Shown here in pieces: positions 12,468 through 23,186 of a DNA stretch of 64,000 bases. The translations under genes were made by a program, and so were the position numbers. This DNA is from Alcaligenes endophyticus (lineage in GTDB: Bacteria > Pseudomonadota > Gammaproteobacteria > Burkholderiales > Burkholderiaceae_B): assembly GCF_026344035.1 (NCBI RefSeq), contig NZ_JAPKND010000010.1, positions 62,001 through 126,000 on the forward strand, read 5' to 3'. The notes beneath the pieces were generated by a model. That model made no database searches. It saw only the letters and a program-made list of their open reading frames with translations, and was not told where the DNA came from. How positions within the stretch are numbered: position 1 is the first letter of the stretch; every line of letters begins with the position of its first letter.

Positions 12468-13539
12468 TAGTATCCGCTATGTGACCTGAATCGACGATCG
12501 CTGCACGCAATTCGTCTAATCCAATGCGCTCGAAAGCGCTGACAAAGACTCGCGCAATGGTACCATGTTCATCCCGTTCTATACGCGGCTCGTAGCCAAG
12601 TAGGTCTATTTTGTTATAAACCAATATGCGGGGTATAGCATCTGCACCAATATCGGCAAGCACCTTATGAACTTCAAATATTTGCTCATCGCGCTGCGGA
12701 CTGGAAGCATCCACAACATGCAATAGCAAATCAGCGTGTATCGTTTCTTCGAGAGTAGCCCTAAAAGCAGCAATTAAGGTGGGCGGTAGATCCCGGATAA
12801 AACCTACCGTATCGGATACCACGACCTGCCCTTTACCCTCTAGCCACACCCTACGAGTGGTGGTATCTAAAGTAGCAAATAACTGATCGGCCGCATAGGC
12901 ATCTGCACGCGTCAACGCATTAAACAACGTGGATTTGCCAGCGTTGGTGTATCCCACCAACGATACGGACAAAGTATCCCCTCGACTACGTGCACGACGT
13001 TGCGTCGTGCGTTGGCGCTGAACACGAGCTAAGCGCTCGCGTAACGTACGCACTTTGTCACCGATCATACGTCTGTCCATCTCGAGCTGAGACTCGCCTG
13101 GACCACGCATACCTATTCCACCGCGTTGACGCTCTAAGTGCGTCCACATGCGCGTTAAGCGAGAAGACAAATACTGCAGTTGAGCGAGCTCAACTTGCAA
13201 TTTACCCTCATGACTTTGCGCTCGCAATGCAAAAATATCTAAAATTAAGGCAACTCGATCAACGACTCGCAACTCAAAGCGCCGCTCTAAATTACGCTGT
13301 TGCGCAGGGCTTAAAACCTGATCAAACAATATAACTTCAGCGCCCCCGGACAAGGCTAAGCCTAACGCCTCGTCCAACTTACCTGTACCAATAAAATAAG
13401 CGGGATCAGGGCGTTGTCGTCGAACGACAATAGTCTCAACGATCAGTGCGCCAGCCCCTTGGGCGAGCATGAGAAACTCTTCTGAGTGCGCCTGAAAATC
13501 CGGCTCACCCATATCTACACTGATAATCAGTGCCTTCAT
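12457..13539 (-). CDS. hflX: Ribosome-associated GTPase HflX
   Basis: HflX is a GTPase that binds the 50S subunit and splits stalled ribosomes under stress. The 360-residue protein has the N-terminal HflX domain (PDPAYFIGTGKLDE), a basic helical linker with GGIGMRGPGE, and a G domain with P-loop GYTNAGKST at about 200, DTVGFIRDLP (switch II) and NKID. It lies between hfq and hflK, the classical hfq-hflX-hflK-hflC order. A hairpin separates it from hfq. Confidence 0.96.
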   Translation of the reverse strand: MKALIISVDMGEPDFQAHSEEFLMLAQGAGALIVETIVVRRQRPDPAYFIGTGKLDEALGLALSGGAEVILFDQVLSPAQQRNLERRFELRVVDRVALILDIFALRAQSHEGKLQVELAQLQYLSSRLTRMWTHLERQRGGIGMRGPGESQLEMDRRMIGDKVRTLRERLARVQRQRTTQRRARSRGDTLSVSLVGYTNAGKSTLFNALTRADAYAADQLFATLDTTTRRVWLEGKGQVVVSDTVGFIRDLPPTLIAAFRATLEETIHADLLLHVVDASSPQRDEQIFEVHKVLADIGADAIPRILVYNKIDLLGYEPRIERDEHGTIARVFVSAFERIGLDELRAAIVDSGHIADTNAS

Positions 13540-13560
13540 GGGCTGTCCGATAAAGAGATG

Positions 13561-13586
13561 CCCGTCGTCAAACTATGCACGACGGG
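13561..13586 (-). terminator. Hairpin between hfq and hflX
   Basis: Perfect 8-base arms CCCGTCGT (13561-13568) and ACGACGGG (13579-13586) enclose a 10-base loop. The minus-strand sequence after the stem is CATCTCTTT, not a proper T-run. It may be a leaky terminator or a processing/stability element that sets hfq expression above hflX. Confidence 0.4.
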
Positions 13587-13617
13587 TATAACAATACAAA
13601 CCAACTGCATCCTTGGC

Positions 13618-13854
13618 TTATTCAGCCGGGGAATCTACAGCCAGATTCACTGGCCGAGCAGGAACGACCGTGGAGATCGCGTGTTTGTACACCATTTGCG
13701 TAACAGTATTACGCAGCAGTACAACATACTGATCAAAAGATTCAATCTGCCCCTGTAGCTTAATACCATTAACCAGATAGATGGAAACGGGGATGTGCTC
13801 TTTACGTAGCGCATTTAAAAACGGGTCTTGTAGAATTTGCCCTTTGTTGCTCAT
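13618..13854 (-). CDS. hfq: RNA chaperone Hfq
   Basis: Hfq is a hexameric Sm-like protein that pairs small RNAs with mRNAs. The 78-residue protein shows both Sm motifs: [20 protein letters not shown] with Sm1 ([20 protein letters not shown]), and the Sm2 signature [12 protein letters not shown]. The C-terminal tail is short, as in most betaproteobacteria. GGAG lies 9 bases before the ATG. Confidence 0.98.
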   Translation of the reverse strand: MSNKGQILQDPFLNALRKEHIPVSIYLVNGIKLQGQIESFDQYVVLLRNTVTQMVYKHAISTVVPARPVNLAVDSPAE

Positions 13855-13972
13855 TGGGTATGCTCCAATTGTGTTGTTATAGCCAAATACTTAGCAGATC
13901 AATACTGTACAGGGTTTTCCCTGAACACGCATCTATTCTGCTCTGTTTTCTTTATTTTCTTTGTTTTCCGCC

Positions 13973-15052
13973 TCAAGCGCGGCCTAAGATGACTTTTAAG
14001 GAGTCACAAAGACGCTGGCATTGTGCTGGAGACCCTACTGTGATACGCAGATAGTTATCAATACGTGATTGCTTAAAATGACGCACCAATATACCTTGGA
14101 CACGCAAAGCCTGTTGTAGTTCACTGGCCGAATGGTTGGCATGACTTACCATCAAAAAGTTAGTTTTCGACGGCAGAACCTCAAAACCCAACTCTATCAA
14201 GTCTTTCGCTAGTTGCTCTCGAGCATTGATCACGATCTGACACTGCTGTTCAAAATAATCATGATCTTGCACGGAAGCGACGGCTCCAGCTAATGCTAAG
14301 CTGTCCATAGGATAGGAGTTAAAACTATCTTTCACACGCGCCAAGGCCTCAAGAAGCCCCGTTTGTGCCACAGCAAACCCCACCCGCAAGCCTGCCAACG
14401 CCCTAGACTTAGAAAAGGTCTGAATCACTAATAAGTTGTCGTATTGGTTCACCAGCTTGACTGCAGACTGCGCCCCAAAATCCACATAGGCTTCATCCAC
14501 CACCACCACCGTGTCAGGATTCGCTTGCAAAATAGCCTCAATGTCCACTATGGTTAAAGCACGTCCGGTAGGGGCATTGGGGTTAGCAAAAATAATACCT
14601 GCCGGAGGCACTTCGCGCTGGGCAGTATAATCAGACACGCGAATACTGAAGTCGGACGCCAAGGGGATACATTCGGTAGGCACCCCATAATAGGTGCTGT
14701 ACGTAGTGTAAAAACTGTAGGTAATATCGGGCATCAACAAGGGACGCCCGGAGCGCAAGAATAATGCACTGAAGACATGGGCAAGAATTTCATCTGAGCC
14801 ATTACCCAGAAAAACCTGATCTGCTTCAACCTTTAACCATGTCGCAATAGCCTGCCTCAACGCCAGCGAATTAACGGGCGGATATAAGCGTAAGTCATCG
14901 TTTGCTGCTTGACGGATGGCCTCGATCGCACGCGGTGAAGGACCATTAGGATGCTCGTTAGTATTAAGCTTCAGCATATTGTCTAACTTGACCTGCTCGC
15001 CAGGAAGGTAGGGCGTTAAGCCAACGACATGATCACTCCACAAACGGCTCAT
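13973..15052 (-). CDS. hisC: Histidinol-phosphate aminotransferase HisC
   Basis: HisC is a PLP enzyme that transaminates imidazole-acetol phosphate with glutamate in histidine synthesis. The 359-residue protein has the fold-type I core: GNGSDE near 83-88, FANPNAPTG at about 155-163, DEAYVDF at 186-192, and the PLP lysine in TFSKSRALAG at about Lys215. The first base overlaps the end of der (TAATG). It is away from a his operon, as is hisZ. A second hisC elsewhere in the genome is possible, and some such paralogues also act on aromatic amino acids. Confidence 0.93.
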   Translation of the reverse strand: MSRLWSDHVVGLTPYLPGEQVKLDNMLKLNTNEHPNGPSPRAIEAIRQAANDDLRLYPPVNSLALRQAIATWLKVEADQVFLGNGSDEILAHVFSALFLRSGRPLLMPDITYSFYTTYSTYYGVPTECIPLASDFSIRVSDYTAQREVPPAGIIFANPNAPTGRALTIVDIEAILQANPDTVVVVDEAYVDFGAQSAVKLVNQYDNLLVIQTFSKSRALAGLRVGFAVAQTGLLEALARVKDSFNSYPMDSLALAGAVASVQDHDYFEQQCQIVINAREQLAKDLIELGFEVLPSKTNFLMVSHANHSASELQQALRVQGILVRHFKQSRIDNYLRITVGSPAQCQRLCDSLKVILGRA

Positions 15053-16422
15053 TAAGCCTCCTTCAAATACGGGTTTTTAGATGACTTAAGCTCTATCCGC
15101 AAAGGCGTGCCTTGCAAGTCAAAGGCTTCGCGGAAACGAGACTCCAGATAGCGTCGGTACGAATCAGAGATAGCGTCTAAAGCATTGCCATGAATCACCA
15201 CTATGGGCGGATTCATTCCACCTTGGTGGGCGTAGCGTAGCTTAGGACGGAAAATTCCTTTACGCGGCGGCTGCTGTTGCTCTACCGCATCGTGTAGTAC
15301 GCGTGTTAGCTTAGGGGTAGACAATTTACGGAAAGCGGCCGCATGGGCAGCGTTAACTGAACTCAATAGCGGATTGATTCCCTGCCCTTTTAATGCTGAC
15401 AGCGTATGCATACGCGCGAAACTCAAAAATCGTAATTTGCGTTCAAATTCACGCATAATCCATTCGCGCTGGTAGTCGTCTAAACCGTCCCACTTGTTGA
15501 TCCCGATAACTAAAGCACGCCCCGTTTCAACCACGAAACCGGCAATACTAGCATCCTGATCAGAAATTTCAGTGTGAGCATCTATCATCAGCAACACCAC
15601 ATTACACGCCTCGATAGCTTGTAATGTTTTAATCACTGAAAACTTTTCGACGGCTTCAAATACCTTGCCACGCTTGCGTAAACCAGCGGTATCTATAAGG
15701 GTATACTTGACCCCTTTGCGCTCGAACTCAATTTCAATCGCATCACGAGTTGTACCGGGTTGATCAAAGGCAATGACACGTTCCTCGCCCAACAAGGTGT
15801 TAATCAGCGTAGACTTGCCCACATTAGGGCGACCAACAATCGCCAGCTTAATGCGATGCTCTACGTCACCTTCGGTGCCATCATCTGCCTCGTCCAACAC
15901 TACGGGGCGTAGCTCTTGGACTTTAGCTAAAGCTAAGCTAATCAGGTCTTCAACACCATCACCATGCGAAGCTGAAATAGGATAAGGATGCCCCAGGCCT
16001 AGCTCATGAAATTCAGCTCCACCTGCTTCATGGCGCATCCCTTCAGCTTTGTTTACCGCCAAAAATACGGTTTGCCCTTGACGTCGCAGTAACTGCGCAA
16101 TTTCCAAGTCTAAAGCGTTAAGACCCTCGCGCGCATCGACAAGAAAAATAACCACATCAGACTCAGCAATCGCTTGCTGAGTCTGGCGCGCCATCTCTAA
16201 TAGCATTCCCGACTTTGCCACAGGCTCAAAGCCGCCTGTATCCACCACTAGATAAGGCGACCCACCCAAACGGCCCTCACCATAATGTCGATCTCGCGTT
16301 AAGCCGGGAAAGTTTGCCACTAGGGCATCACGCGAACGGGTGAGGCGATTAAACAGTGTGGACTTGCCTACATTAGCACGTCCAACCAACGCCACTACAG
16401 GTTTAAAAGTAGTGCTTTTCAA
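15052..16422 (-). CDS. der: Ribosome biogenesis GTPase Der (EngA)
   Basis: Der has two tandem G domains and a KH-like domain and is needed for 50S assembly. Here the first P-loop is GRANVGKST (Ala where Pro is usual), the second [11 protein letters not shown] near residue 195, and the KH-like domain covers the last 110 residues ([13 protein letters not shown]). The start is TTG at 16422, overlapping the bamB stop as TTGA, with GGTGGG about 7 bases upstream. The 456-residue length is normal for the family. It is coupled to bamB upstream and hisC downstream. Confidence 0.96.
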   Translation of the reverse strand: MKSTTFKPVVALVGRANVGKSTLFNRLTRSRDALVANFPGLTRDRHYGEGRLGGSPYLVVDTGGFEPVAKSGMLLEMARQTQQAIAESDVVIFLVDAREGLNALDLEIAQLLRRQGQTVFLAVNKAEGMRHEAGGAEFHELGLGHPYPISASHGDGVEDLISLALAKVQELRPVVLDEADDGTEGDVEHRIKLAIVGRPNVGKSTLINTLLGEERVIAFDQPGTTRDAIEIEFERKGVKYTLIDTAGLRKRGKVFEAVEKFSVIKTLQAIEACNVVLLMIDAHTEISDQDASIAGFVVETGRALVIGINKWDGLDDYQREWIMREFERKLRFLSFARMHTLSALKGQGINPLLSSVNAAHAAAFRKLSTPKLTRVLHDAVEQQQPPRKGIFRPKLRYAHQGGMNPPIVVIHGNALDAISDSYRRYLESRFREAFDLQGTPLRIELKSSKNPYLKEA

Positions 16423-17567
16423 TTAATACCCACCAAAACCAAATTACCATTTCCCGTTTGAACCAGTACACCACGATCGGTCCCCAATAGTGGCGACACA
16501 ATCGGCCCACCACCCACGCTAAGTCGACCTTCTAGCTTACCGTCAATACGAGATAAGAAATGTACGTAACCTTGATAATCGCCTGCCGCTAATACTCGCG
16601 GCGTGACCGCCATAGTGGCTAAACGACGATTACGTAAACCATCCTGCTCCCAAACCGTTTGCCCATTGACTAAAGCCAGAGCCTCAATCTTGTCGCGACT
16701 GTTCGCGATATACAGCAAATGACTATCGGACACAGGACCCGAGACAGCAGATATCTTGCGATCCCATAGGGGCACGCCCCCTTGCTGCACATCAAAACAC
16801 ACGACTCGTCCTTGATACGTCGCTCCACAGAGTAATGGATCTTGTACCTGTGGCGCGCCGACTACGTCGTTAATTCGCTCTAAATCGGTAGCGCCTTGCG
16901 ATACCGACACACTACCTTCCCACACTACCCCGCCGGTTTGGGTATTAATAGCCATTAACCTGCCATTGGGCATACCGGTTAACAACATGCCATCCACAAT
17001 ACGCATTTGCATACCGGTTTTTAACGACAGTGCAGGACCCGGGCGTTGAACACTCCAGAGCAGTTCACCATTCCGGGCGTTAAACGCTTGAATACGGTAA
17101 TCACTGGCACGCACAACCACCACGCCCTCGCCCACAGCCGGAGGAATGGTTACCGCGCTACTGGCACGAGTGCGCCAGATTTCTTGCCCAGCATCATCGT
17201 AGGCCACCACATCGCCATCAGCCGTCACCACAGCAGTAACGAGACCATCACTGCCGACACCTGCAGTCAAACGCTTACCTGCATTGGCCGACCACATCAC
17301 GCGTCCACTACCCAGATCAACTTTATGAACTTGGCCCGAAGGCACCGCGGCGTACACATCACTACCAACCAACGCAGGCGCAAACCCAACATCAGAACCG
17401 CTTCCCAAAGACACTGACCACAGCACATTGCTAGTGATCGTGTTGCCGTATTCGCCCAACGGGGCTGGGTCGTAACGTGTATCCGTGCTGGAGCACGCGG
17501 CCAAAACAACTAAGCTCAATGCACAAACACTGGTGCGCAAGAAGCGACGGGACAAGACTGCGCGCAT
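16419..17567 (-). CDS. bamB: Outer-membrane assembly lipoprotein BamB
   Basis: BamB is the eight-bladed propeller lipoprotein of the BAM complex that folds beta-barrel proteins into the outer membrane. The signal peptide ends in lipobox LVVLAAC (Cys at about residue 25), and PQQ-like propeller repeats follow (recurring G-V-W/LW motifs such as [12 protein letters not shown] and [11 protein letters not shown]). The ATG at 17567 is chosen because GGAG lies 8 bases before it. Upstream ATG codons would overlap yfgM and lengthen the signal. The gene sits between yfgM and der, its usual place. Confidence 0.94.
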   Translation of the reverse strand: MRAVLSRRFLRTSVCALSLVVLAACSSTDTRYDPAPLGEYGNTITSNVLWSVSLGSGSDVGFAPALVGSDVYAAVPSGQVHKVDLGSGRVMWSANAGKRLTAGVGSDGLVTAVVTADGDVVAYDDAGQEIWRTRASSAVTIPPAVGEGVVVVRASDYRIQAFNARNGELLWSVQRPGPALSLKTGMQMRIVDGMLLTGMPNGRLMAINTQTGGVVWEGSVSVSQGATDLERINDVVGAPQVQDPLLCGATYQGRVVCFDVQQGGVPLWDRKISAVSGPVSDSHLLYIANSRDKIEALALVNGQTVWEQDGLRNRRLATMAVTPRVLAAGDYQGYVHFLSRIDGKLEGRLSVGGGPIVSPLLGTDRGVLVQTGNGNLVLVGIN

Positions 17568-17568
17568 A

Positions 17569-18204
17569 TTACACTCCGGATAATGCATCAATTTTCAGTT
17601 GAACTACTTGTGACAAAGGATCATTTTCAAGTTCAGCCACCGCTGCCTGCCAAGCTTGACGAGCTTTTTGCTTGTCTCCTTGGGCGAAATACACATCCCC
17701 TTTACGGTCAGCATATAGTGCAGCAAACCCAACCGGAGCTGACTCTAGCAATGCCAAAGCTTGGTCATAGTGCTGTTGCTCAGACAACAGGCCCGCCAAA
17801 CGCAGTTGCGCCACAGCCTGTAAAGCGGGATCAAATTTGCTTGCGACCAACCAGTTCAATTGTTCCTTAGCACCTTCCTGGTCGCCCCGCTGCTGCAAAG
17901 CCGCTGCCGCCATCAAAACGGCACGAGAGGTATAGCCAGATTTAGGGAAATCAGTACGCAACGTAGCACTGGCCGCTTTAATACGGGCCTCTGACTCTTC
18001 GCCCTCTTGGCGAGTTGCGCTTTCTAGCGCTTCAAAATACCCCATAGCCTGACCAGCCTGATGACCTTGATACCAGATCCAGCCGCGCCATCCTGCCACC
18101 GCCGCTAAAGCAACAAACGCTAGGATCACACAAAAAGTGCCATAACGATCCCACCAAGCTTTTATCTGGTCCAGTTTTTCCTGTTCTTCTAGATCGTAGG
18201 CCAT
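17569..18204 (-). CDS. YfgM-type membrane-anchored tetratricopeptide protein (ancillary SecYEG chaperone)
   Basis: This 211-residue protein has a short cytoplasmic N-terminus (MAYDLEEQEKLDQIKAWWDRYG), one membrane segment (residues about 23-42), and a periplasmic TPR-like helical region. The N-terminal pattern and position between hisS and bamB match the YfgM family. In E. coli, YfgM works with PpiD at the SecYEG translocon. The same role is inferred here. It is packed two bases after hisS. Confidence 0.87.
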   Translation of the reverse strand: MAYDLEEQEKLDQIKAWWDRYGTFCVILAFVALAAVAGWRGWIWYQGHQAGQAMGYFEALESATRQEGEESEARIKAASATLRTDFPKSGYTSRAVLMAAAALQQRGDQEGAKEQLNWLVASKFDPALQAVAQLRLAGLLSEQQHYDQALALLESAPVGFAALYADRKGDVYFAQGDKQKARQAWQAAVAELENDPLSQVVQLKIDALSGV

Positions 18205-18206
18205 GC

Positions 18207-19496
18207 TTATAGAATCCTTGCTGCGATCACAGCGGCTAATTGTTCAAATTCAACCGACTCTTGTTGCTCGGTTTGCTCATCGCTCAGGCGTAGCCATTTA
18301 ACACTAGCCGCCTGAGACTGAATTTCATTGTCACCTACTATGACGGCAACGGCAGCACCGCTAGCATCAGCGCGTTTAAACTGAGACTTAAAACCACTAG
18401 AGCCTGCATGCACAATGACATGTAAACCAGCATCACGTAGCTGTTCGGCCAATAAGGCACAAGTACGCTGAGCAGACTCACCCTGATGCACCATGTACAC
18501 CTGGCACTCAGGTGCCGCGAGCGGCTCTTGATCCTGCTGCCACAAATCAAGCAAACGCTCCATGCCAATAGCAAAACCGACTGCCGGAGCTGACTTACCC
18601 CCCAACAGCTCAATCAAACCATCGTAACGACCGCCACCACACACAGTGCCCTGGGCTCCCAAGCGATCCGTCACCCACTCAAACACGGTCAGGTTGTAAT
18701 AATCCAACCCACGCACCAAACGGGGATTTAAGGTGTAGGCAATACCTGCATCGTCAAGGCGTTCACACACACCACGAAAGTGCGCTTTTGACTCTTCTTG
18801 GAGGAAATCAAATAAACGTGGCGCCGTATTCGCCATGTCTTGCATAGCAGGGTTTTTCGTATCTAGGACCCGTAGCGGATTAACGTACATACGTCGCTGC
18901 GCCTCTTCGTCCAGCACATCTTTATGCGCTTCAAGGTGAGCAATCAGGGCCGCCCGATGGGCTGCACGCTCGCTAGCTTGTCCTAAAGAGTTCAGCTCAA
19001 GACGGATATCATTAAGCCCCAATAAGCGCCATAAGCGAGCCAGCATGAGAATCAGCTCAGCATCGACATCTGGCCCCGGCAAGCCCAAGGCCTCAACGTC
19101 AATTTGATGAAACTGACGATAGCGTCCACGCTGAGGGCGTTCGTGACGAAACACCGGCCCCATTGCGTAGACGCGCTGAGGTCGATCATAAAGCAAATTA
19201 TGTTCAATACTGGCACGTACCATGCCGGCTGTGAACTCGGGCCGCATGGTTAGCTTGTCACCATTTAAGGAGTCGGTAAAAGAATACATCTCTTTTTCAA
19301 CGATATCGGTCACTTCGCCAATGCCGCGCGCGAATAACTGGGTGAATTCCAGTACGGGAGTACGCATATTGCGATACCCATAGCTCGCCAACCATTCGCG
19401 CACTAACTCTTCTAAATGCTCCCACTGCGCGCTTTCGCCTGGAAGCAAGTCTTTCATGCCTGTTAAGGCGCGTAGCTTTTGAAACTGCTGCGTCAT
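18207..19496 (-). CDS. hisS: Histidyl-tRNA synthetase
   Basis: HisRS charges tRNA-His. The 429-residue protein has class II motif 1 ([17 protein letters not shown] region), motif 2 ([19 protein letters not shown]), the histidine-specific [12 protein letters not shown] and GGGRYDGL motifs (about residues 260-295), and a C-terminal anticodon-binding domain. The ispG-hisS-yfgM-bamB-der order is conserved in many beta- and gammaproteobacteria. Confidence 0.97.
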   Translation of the reverse strand: MTQQFQKLRALTGMKDLLPGESAQWEHLEELVREWLASYGYRNMRTPVLEFTQLFARGIGEVTDIVEKEMYSFTDSLNGDKLTMRPEFTAGMVRASIEHNLLYDRPQRVYAMGPVFRHERPQRGRYRQFHQIDVEALGLPGPDVDAELILMLARLWRLLGLNDIRLELNSLGQASERAAHRAALIAHLEAHKDVLDEEAQRRMYVNPLRVLDTKNPAMQDMANTAPRLFDFLQEESKAHFRGVCERLDDAGIAYTLNPRLVRGLDYYNLTVFEWVTDRLGAQGTVCGGGRYDGLIELLGGKSAPAVGFAIGMERLLDLWQQDQEPLAAPECQVYMVHQGESAQRTCALLAEQLRDAGLHVIVHAGSSGFKSQFKRADASGAAVAVIVGDNEIQSQAASVKWLRLSDEQTEQQESVEFEQLAAVIAARIL

Positions 19497-19541
19497 ATTG
19501 TATTTACTGCCTGCCCGGCCGTTAGGAAAGCCAGGCGAAGT

Positions 19542-20828
19542 TCAAGAGTGATTAGCGCCACTACCGTAGCGCCGCTGTACGTAATTTTCCACGATTTCTT
19601 GGAATTCCTGAGCGATGGTATCACCTTTAAGGGTAACGACACGCTCGCCATCTACATAAACTGGTGCAGAAGGGAGTTCCCCGGTGCCAGGTAAACTAAT
19701 GCCGATATCGGCATGTCGGCTTTCCCCAGGGCCATTAACCACACAGCCCATAACCGCTACATTCATACTTTCCACACCAGGATAACGCGTTTTCCATACC
19801 GGCATTTGATCCCTCAAATAGGTCTGGATATCGCTCGCCAGTTCTTGGAACACCGTACTACTCGTGCGTCCACAACCGGGGCATGCGACCACCATAGGAG
19901 TGAAAGCACGCAAGCCCATAGTCTGCAATATTTCTTGCGCTACCACGACTTCACGGCTGCGGTCTCCACCGGGCTCGGGCGTGAGGGAAATACGAATCGT
20001 ATCTCCTATGCCCTGCTGTAACAATACGGCCAAGGCCGCAGTAGACGCCACAATACCTTTGCTGCCCATACCCGCTTCGGTTAAACCTAAATGCAAGGGA
20101 TACGTGCAACGGGCGGACAAGTCTTTATAAACCGTGATCAAATCTTGTACGTGACTAACCTTACACGACAGAATAATAGCATCGGCAGCCAAGCCGAGCT
20201 CTTCCGCACGCTCAGCATTACTCACCGCCGACACCACCAACGCATCACGCATCACCGCCTGCGGCGTCCAAGGGTGCTGACGCTGCTGGTTCTGGTCCAT
20301 CATGCGTGCGAGCAACTCATGATCCAAACTCCCCCAGTTCACGCCAATTCTGACGGGTTTTTCGTAACGACAAGCCACTTCTATCATTTGGGCAAAATTA
20401 TCATCCCGCCGCTTCCCACCACCCATATTCCCGGGGTTGATACGATACTTGGATAACGCTTGCGCGCACTCAGGAAACTGAGTGAGTAATTTATGGCCGT
20501 TGTAATGAAAATCGCCCACCAACGGAACATCAATACCCATGCGATCTAATTGTTCTCGAATAGCTGGCACTTCTCGCGCTGCCTCGGGTGTATTGACCGT
20601 AATACGCACAAGCTCAGACCCTGCCATGGCCAGCTCTTTGACTTGTATCGCTGTGGCGATGGCGTCAACTGTATCCGTATTAGTCATGGACTGTACAACC
20701 ACAGATGCAGAACCCCCGATGTGTACTACTTTTTGCCCCCAAGATACAGCCACTTTTCGGGTAGAGCGCTTCGCTTGCGCACCTACAGGTAAAGCCTGTT
20801 CCGTACAGTTCAATATTTCCGTGCCCAT
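19542..20828 (-). CDS. ispG: 4-hydroxy-3-methylbut-2-en-1-yl diphosphate synthase IspG (GcpE)
   Basis: IspG is the [4Fe-4S] enzyme of the MEP isoprenoid pathway that makes HMBPP from the cyclic diphosphate. The 428-residue protein has a TIM-barrel N-terminal domain ([19 protein letters not shown]) and the cluster-binding cysteines in CPGCGRTSS and GCVVNGPGE. Betaproteobacterial IspG proteins are longer than the E. coli one, which agrees with the length seen. It is two bases after rodZ, so it is in one transcript with it. Confidence 0.96.
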   Translation of the reverse strand: MGTEILNCTEQALPVGAQAKRSTRKVAVSWGQKVVHIGGSASVVVQSMTNTDTVDAIATAIQVKELAMAGSELVRITVNTPEAAREVPAIREQLDRMGIDVPLVGDFHYNGHKLLTQFPECAQALSKYRINPGNMGGGKRRDDNFAQMIEVACRYEKPVRIGVNWGSLDHELLARMMDQNQQRQHPWTPQAVMRDALVVSAVSNAERAEELGLAADAIILSCKVSHVQDLITVYKDLSARCTYPLHLGLTEAGMGSKGIVASTAALAVLLQQGIGDTIRISLTPEPGGDRSREVVVAQEILQTMGLRAFTPMVVACPGCGRTSSTVFQELASDIQTYLRDQMPVWKTRYPGVESMNVAVMGCVVNGPGESRHADIGISLPGTGELPSAPVYVDGERVVTLKGDTIAQEFQEIVENYVQRRYGSGANHS

Positions 20829-20830
20829 GA

Positions 20831-21316
20831 TTACAAACCTTTCAGCCAGTCAAACACCAACCACGATTCGGGGATCCAGCCTCGATCTAGGGCATAAAAA
20901 CCCGCAACTAATAACACCAGCAAAATAATCAACCACCAGCCCCAAGAGCGTGACTGACGCTCTGAATATAAGGCTGTATCACCGCGCGTCGACGCCGAAG
21001 AAAGATTTTTCGGAACTGGGCGTGGGGCCTCTACGCCACTGACCTGAGACTCGAGCTGTAGCAATACAGCATCCATATCTGCCTCTAAGTAGCGCGCATA
21101 ATTTTTTACCATGCCGCGTAGCAACAAACCATCGGGCAAACTGTCCCACTGTTCTGTTTCGAGCGACTCTAGCTGACGAACCGAAAACTTGATACGCGCC
21201 GAAGCATCCGACAGACTTACACCTTTTGCTTCACGCAACGCTTTAAGCAGAGCCCCTACTCCTATAGTCTCATGAGCATTGAGCGTAGGGTTAACGGATG
21301 GCTGCTTTGGGCTCAT
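20831..21316 (-). CDS. RodZ-like helix-turn-helix membrane protein (short form)
   Basis: The 161-residue protein has an N-terminal Cro/CI-type helix-turn-helix ([30 protein letters not shown] split across residues 22-51) and a single membrane segment close to the C-terminus ([17 protein letters not shown], about 127-143). RodZ links MreB filaments to cell-wall synthesis. The periplasmic beta-domain of longer RodZ proteins is missing, so only the MreB-binding HTH and the anchor are kept. The position between rlmN and ispG is the standard rodZ site, which supports the call. Its start overlaps the rlmN stop by four bases. Confidence 0.8.
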   Translation of the reverse strand: MSPKQPSVNPTLNAHETIGVGALLKALREAKGVSLSDASARIKFSVRQLESLETEQWDSLPDGLLLRGMVKNYARYLEADMDAVLLQLESQVSGVEAPRPVPKNLSSASTRGDTALYSERQSRSWGWWLIILLVLLVAGFYALDRGWIPESWLVFDWLKGL

Positions 21317-22461
21317 GCGGGCTCCTGTTTCAATAAGATGGTGGCACGCGCTGGCATACGCTCTTGGATACGCGTGCGGTCACGTATATCCCCCGCTAAC
21401 TGCCCACAAGCAGCCGCTATATCATCACCACGTGTTTTACGTACGGTCGTCACTACCCCGCCATCGCTCAAAAGCTGTGCAAACTGACGCACACGATTAG
21501 CGCTAGAGCGTTTCAAGCCTGACTGCGGGAAAGGGTTAAAAGGAATAAGGTTAAATTTACAACGCACTTGCTTGGCAATCTCAAGCAACTCATAGGCATG
21601 CTGATCGGCGTCATTAATACCATCCAACATAATATATTCGAAGGTAATGAAATCGCGCGGCGCACGTTGCAAATAACGGTTACAGGCGGCAAGCAGCTCA
21701 ACTAAGGGATATTTTTTATTCAATGGCACCAAGCGATCCCGTAAGGCATCATTAGGGGCATGTAAGGACACGGCCAAGGCCACAGGACAGTCCTGCGCTA
21801 ATCTATCCATCATGGGCACCACACCTGAAGTAGATACCGTAACGCGACGACGCGATAAACCATAAGCATGGTCATCTAGCATCAACAGCAAAGCGCCCAA
21901 GACCTGATCATAATTAAGCAAGGGTTCGCCCATGCCCATCATGACCACATTGCTAATAACTCGCTGATTTTCCGTTTGCCCCTCACCAATACGCGCCGCT
22001 TCAGGGGCCTGCAACAAAGCCCGCTTGGCGAACCAGAGCTGACCAATAATTTCAGCAGTGGTTAGATTACGATTAAAGCCTTGATAGCCTGTAGAGCAAA
22101 ACGGACAGGCCACGGTACAGCCCGCTTGGCTGGAAATACACAAGGTGCCGCGATCATCCTCAGGGATAAATACTGCCTCAACAGCATTACTTTGTCCCAC
22201 GTCAAACAACCACTTGCGTGTGCCATCAGCGGATATATGTTCGTGCGACATCGATGGCGCGCGCACCTCGCAGTGAGCCGTTAATTGCTCACGGAAGTCG
22301 CGCGCCAAGTCTGTCATCAGATCGAACTGATCCGTACAGCGCTGGTGCATCCAGCGTTGCAATTGCCGCGCGCGAAAGGGCTTGCCGCCCCACTGCGCAA
22401 CAAGTTCGGTTAATTGCTGCGGGCTCATGCCCAACAGATTAGTAGTTTCGATCGAAGACAT
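21313..22461 (-). CDS. rlmN: Dual-specificity RNA methyltransferase RlmN
   Basis: RlmN is a radical-SAM enzyme that methylates C2 of adenine 2503 in 23S rRNA and A37 in some tRNAs. The 382-residue protein carries the radical-SAM cysteines in [12 protein letters not shown] (CxxxCxxC, about residues 113-120), GMGEPLLN, and a late cysteine in [11 protein letters not shown] that matches the covalent-intermediate Cys of the family. It stands between ndk and rodZ, the usual Burkholderiales order, although no pilW/pilF-type TPR gene is present here. Confidence 0.96.
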   Translation of the reverse strand: MSSIETTNLLGMSPQQLTELVAQWGGKPFRARQLQRWMHQRCTDQFDLMTDLARDFREQLTAHCEVRAPSMSHEHISADGTRKWLFDVGQSNAVEAVFIPEDDRGTLCISSQAGCTVACPFCSTGYQGFNRNLTTAEIIGQLWFAKRALLQAPEAARIGEGQTENQRVISNVVMMGMGEPLLNYDQVLGALLLMLDDHAYGLSRRRVTVSTSGVVPMMDRLAQDCPVALAVSLHAPNDALRDRLVPLNKKYPLVELLAACNRYLQRAPRDFITFEYIMLDGINDADQHAYELLEIAKQVRCKFNLIPFNPFPQSGLKRSSANRVRQFAQLLSDGGVVTTVRKTRGDDIAAACGQLAGDIRDRTRIQERMPARATILLKQEPA

Positions 22462-22496
22462 AAAAATTTACGACGAGTTATACGTATACGAGACGA

Positions 22497-22922
22497 TTAA
22501 CGGCTGTAAACGTTGGACTCTGAGAAAAAGAAAGCGATTTCAACAGCAGCTGTTTCAGGGGCATCTGAACCGTGTACAGCGTTAGCATCGATGCTGTCGG
22601 CAAAGTCAGCACGAATCGTGCCTGGTTCAGCTTTTTTAGGATCGGTAGCGCCCATCAGGTCGCGGTTAGTAGCGATGGCGTTTTCACCTTCCAGAACCTG
22701 AACAAATACAGGACCGGAAATCATGAAATCGACCAAGTCTTTGAAGAAAGGGCGCTCGCTATGCACGGCGTAGAAACGCTCAGCTTCGCCACGGGACAGA
22801 TGCACCAGACGACCGGCAACAACTTTTAGTCCAGCGTTCTCAAAACGAGAAACAATTTGACCGATAACATTTTTTGCCACTGCATCGGGCTTGATAATGG
22901 ATAGGGTGCGTTCAATAGCCAT
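22497..22922 (-). CDS. ndk: Nucleoside diphosphate kinase
   Basis: Ndk moves the gamma-phosphate from ATP to other NDPs through a phospho-histidine. The 141-residue protein starts [18 protein letters not shown]. The catalytic His is at about 117 in [15 protein letters not shown] at 22922 is chosen over an upstream TTG because it gives the family's normal N-terminus. The long 5' region toward valS carries inverted repeats, described separately. Confidence 0.97.
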   Translation of the reverse strand: MAIERTLSIIKPDAVAKNVIGQIVSRFENAGLKVVAGRLVHLSRGEAERFYAVHSERPFFKDLVDFMISGPVFVQVLEGENAIATNRDLMGATDPKKAEPGTIRADFADSIDANAVHGSDAPETAAVEIAFFFSESNVYSR

Positions 22923-22969
22923 GAGAAAATCCAAGTAATAACAATATATAGTGTAGTCTTTGCAACGTA

Positions 22970-23030
22970 GACGAAAACGTATGCAAGCATATGAATTGTG
23001 CTTTTTTCAATAAAAACAAGCACTTTCGTC
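22970..23030. promoter_or_regulatory. Nested inverted repeats in the ndk-valS divergent region
   Basis: Outer arms GACGAAA (22970-22976) and TTTCGTC (23024-23030), inner arms GTGCTT (22998-23003) and AAGCAC (23018-23023), and a small palindrome ATGCAAGCAT (22981-22990) between the left arms together could fold as a three-way junction. It lies about 50 bases upstream of ndk and 157 bases upstream of valS. Function is unknown. Confidence 0.4.
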
Positions 23031-23186
23031 GTATTTACGGCAACCTAGAATTTTAGCATGCCCACGACGCTCGGCTACATCTTAAAATGATCTCTTTTAT
23101 CTTCACTTTTTTGGCATGAAACAAGCAAAATCGTTCATCAAAAATAAACTTTTTGCTCACTATGCCACAAACTTATTTGCAACAAC

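Noticed and set aside
23030-23186. T-box or amino-acid leader control of valS
   Set aside because: No T-box core sequence, no specifier hairpin with terminator and no Val-rich short frame were seen. T-boxes are also rare in betaproteobacteria.
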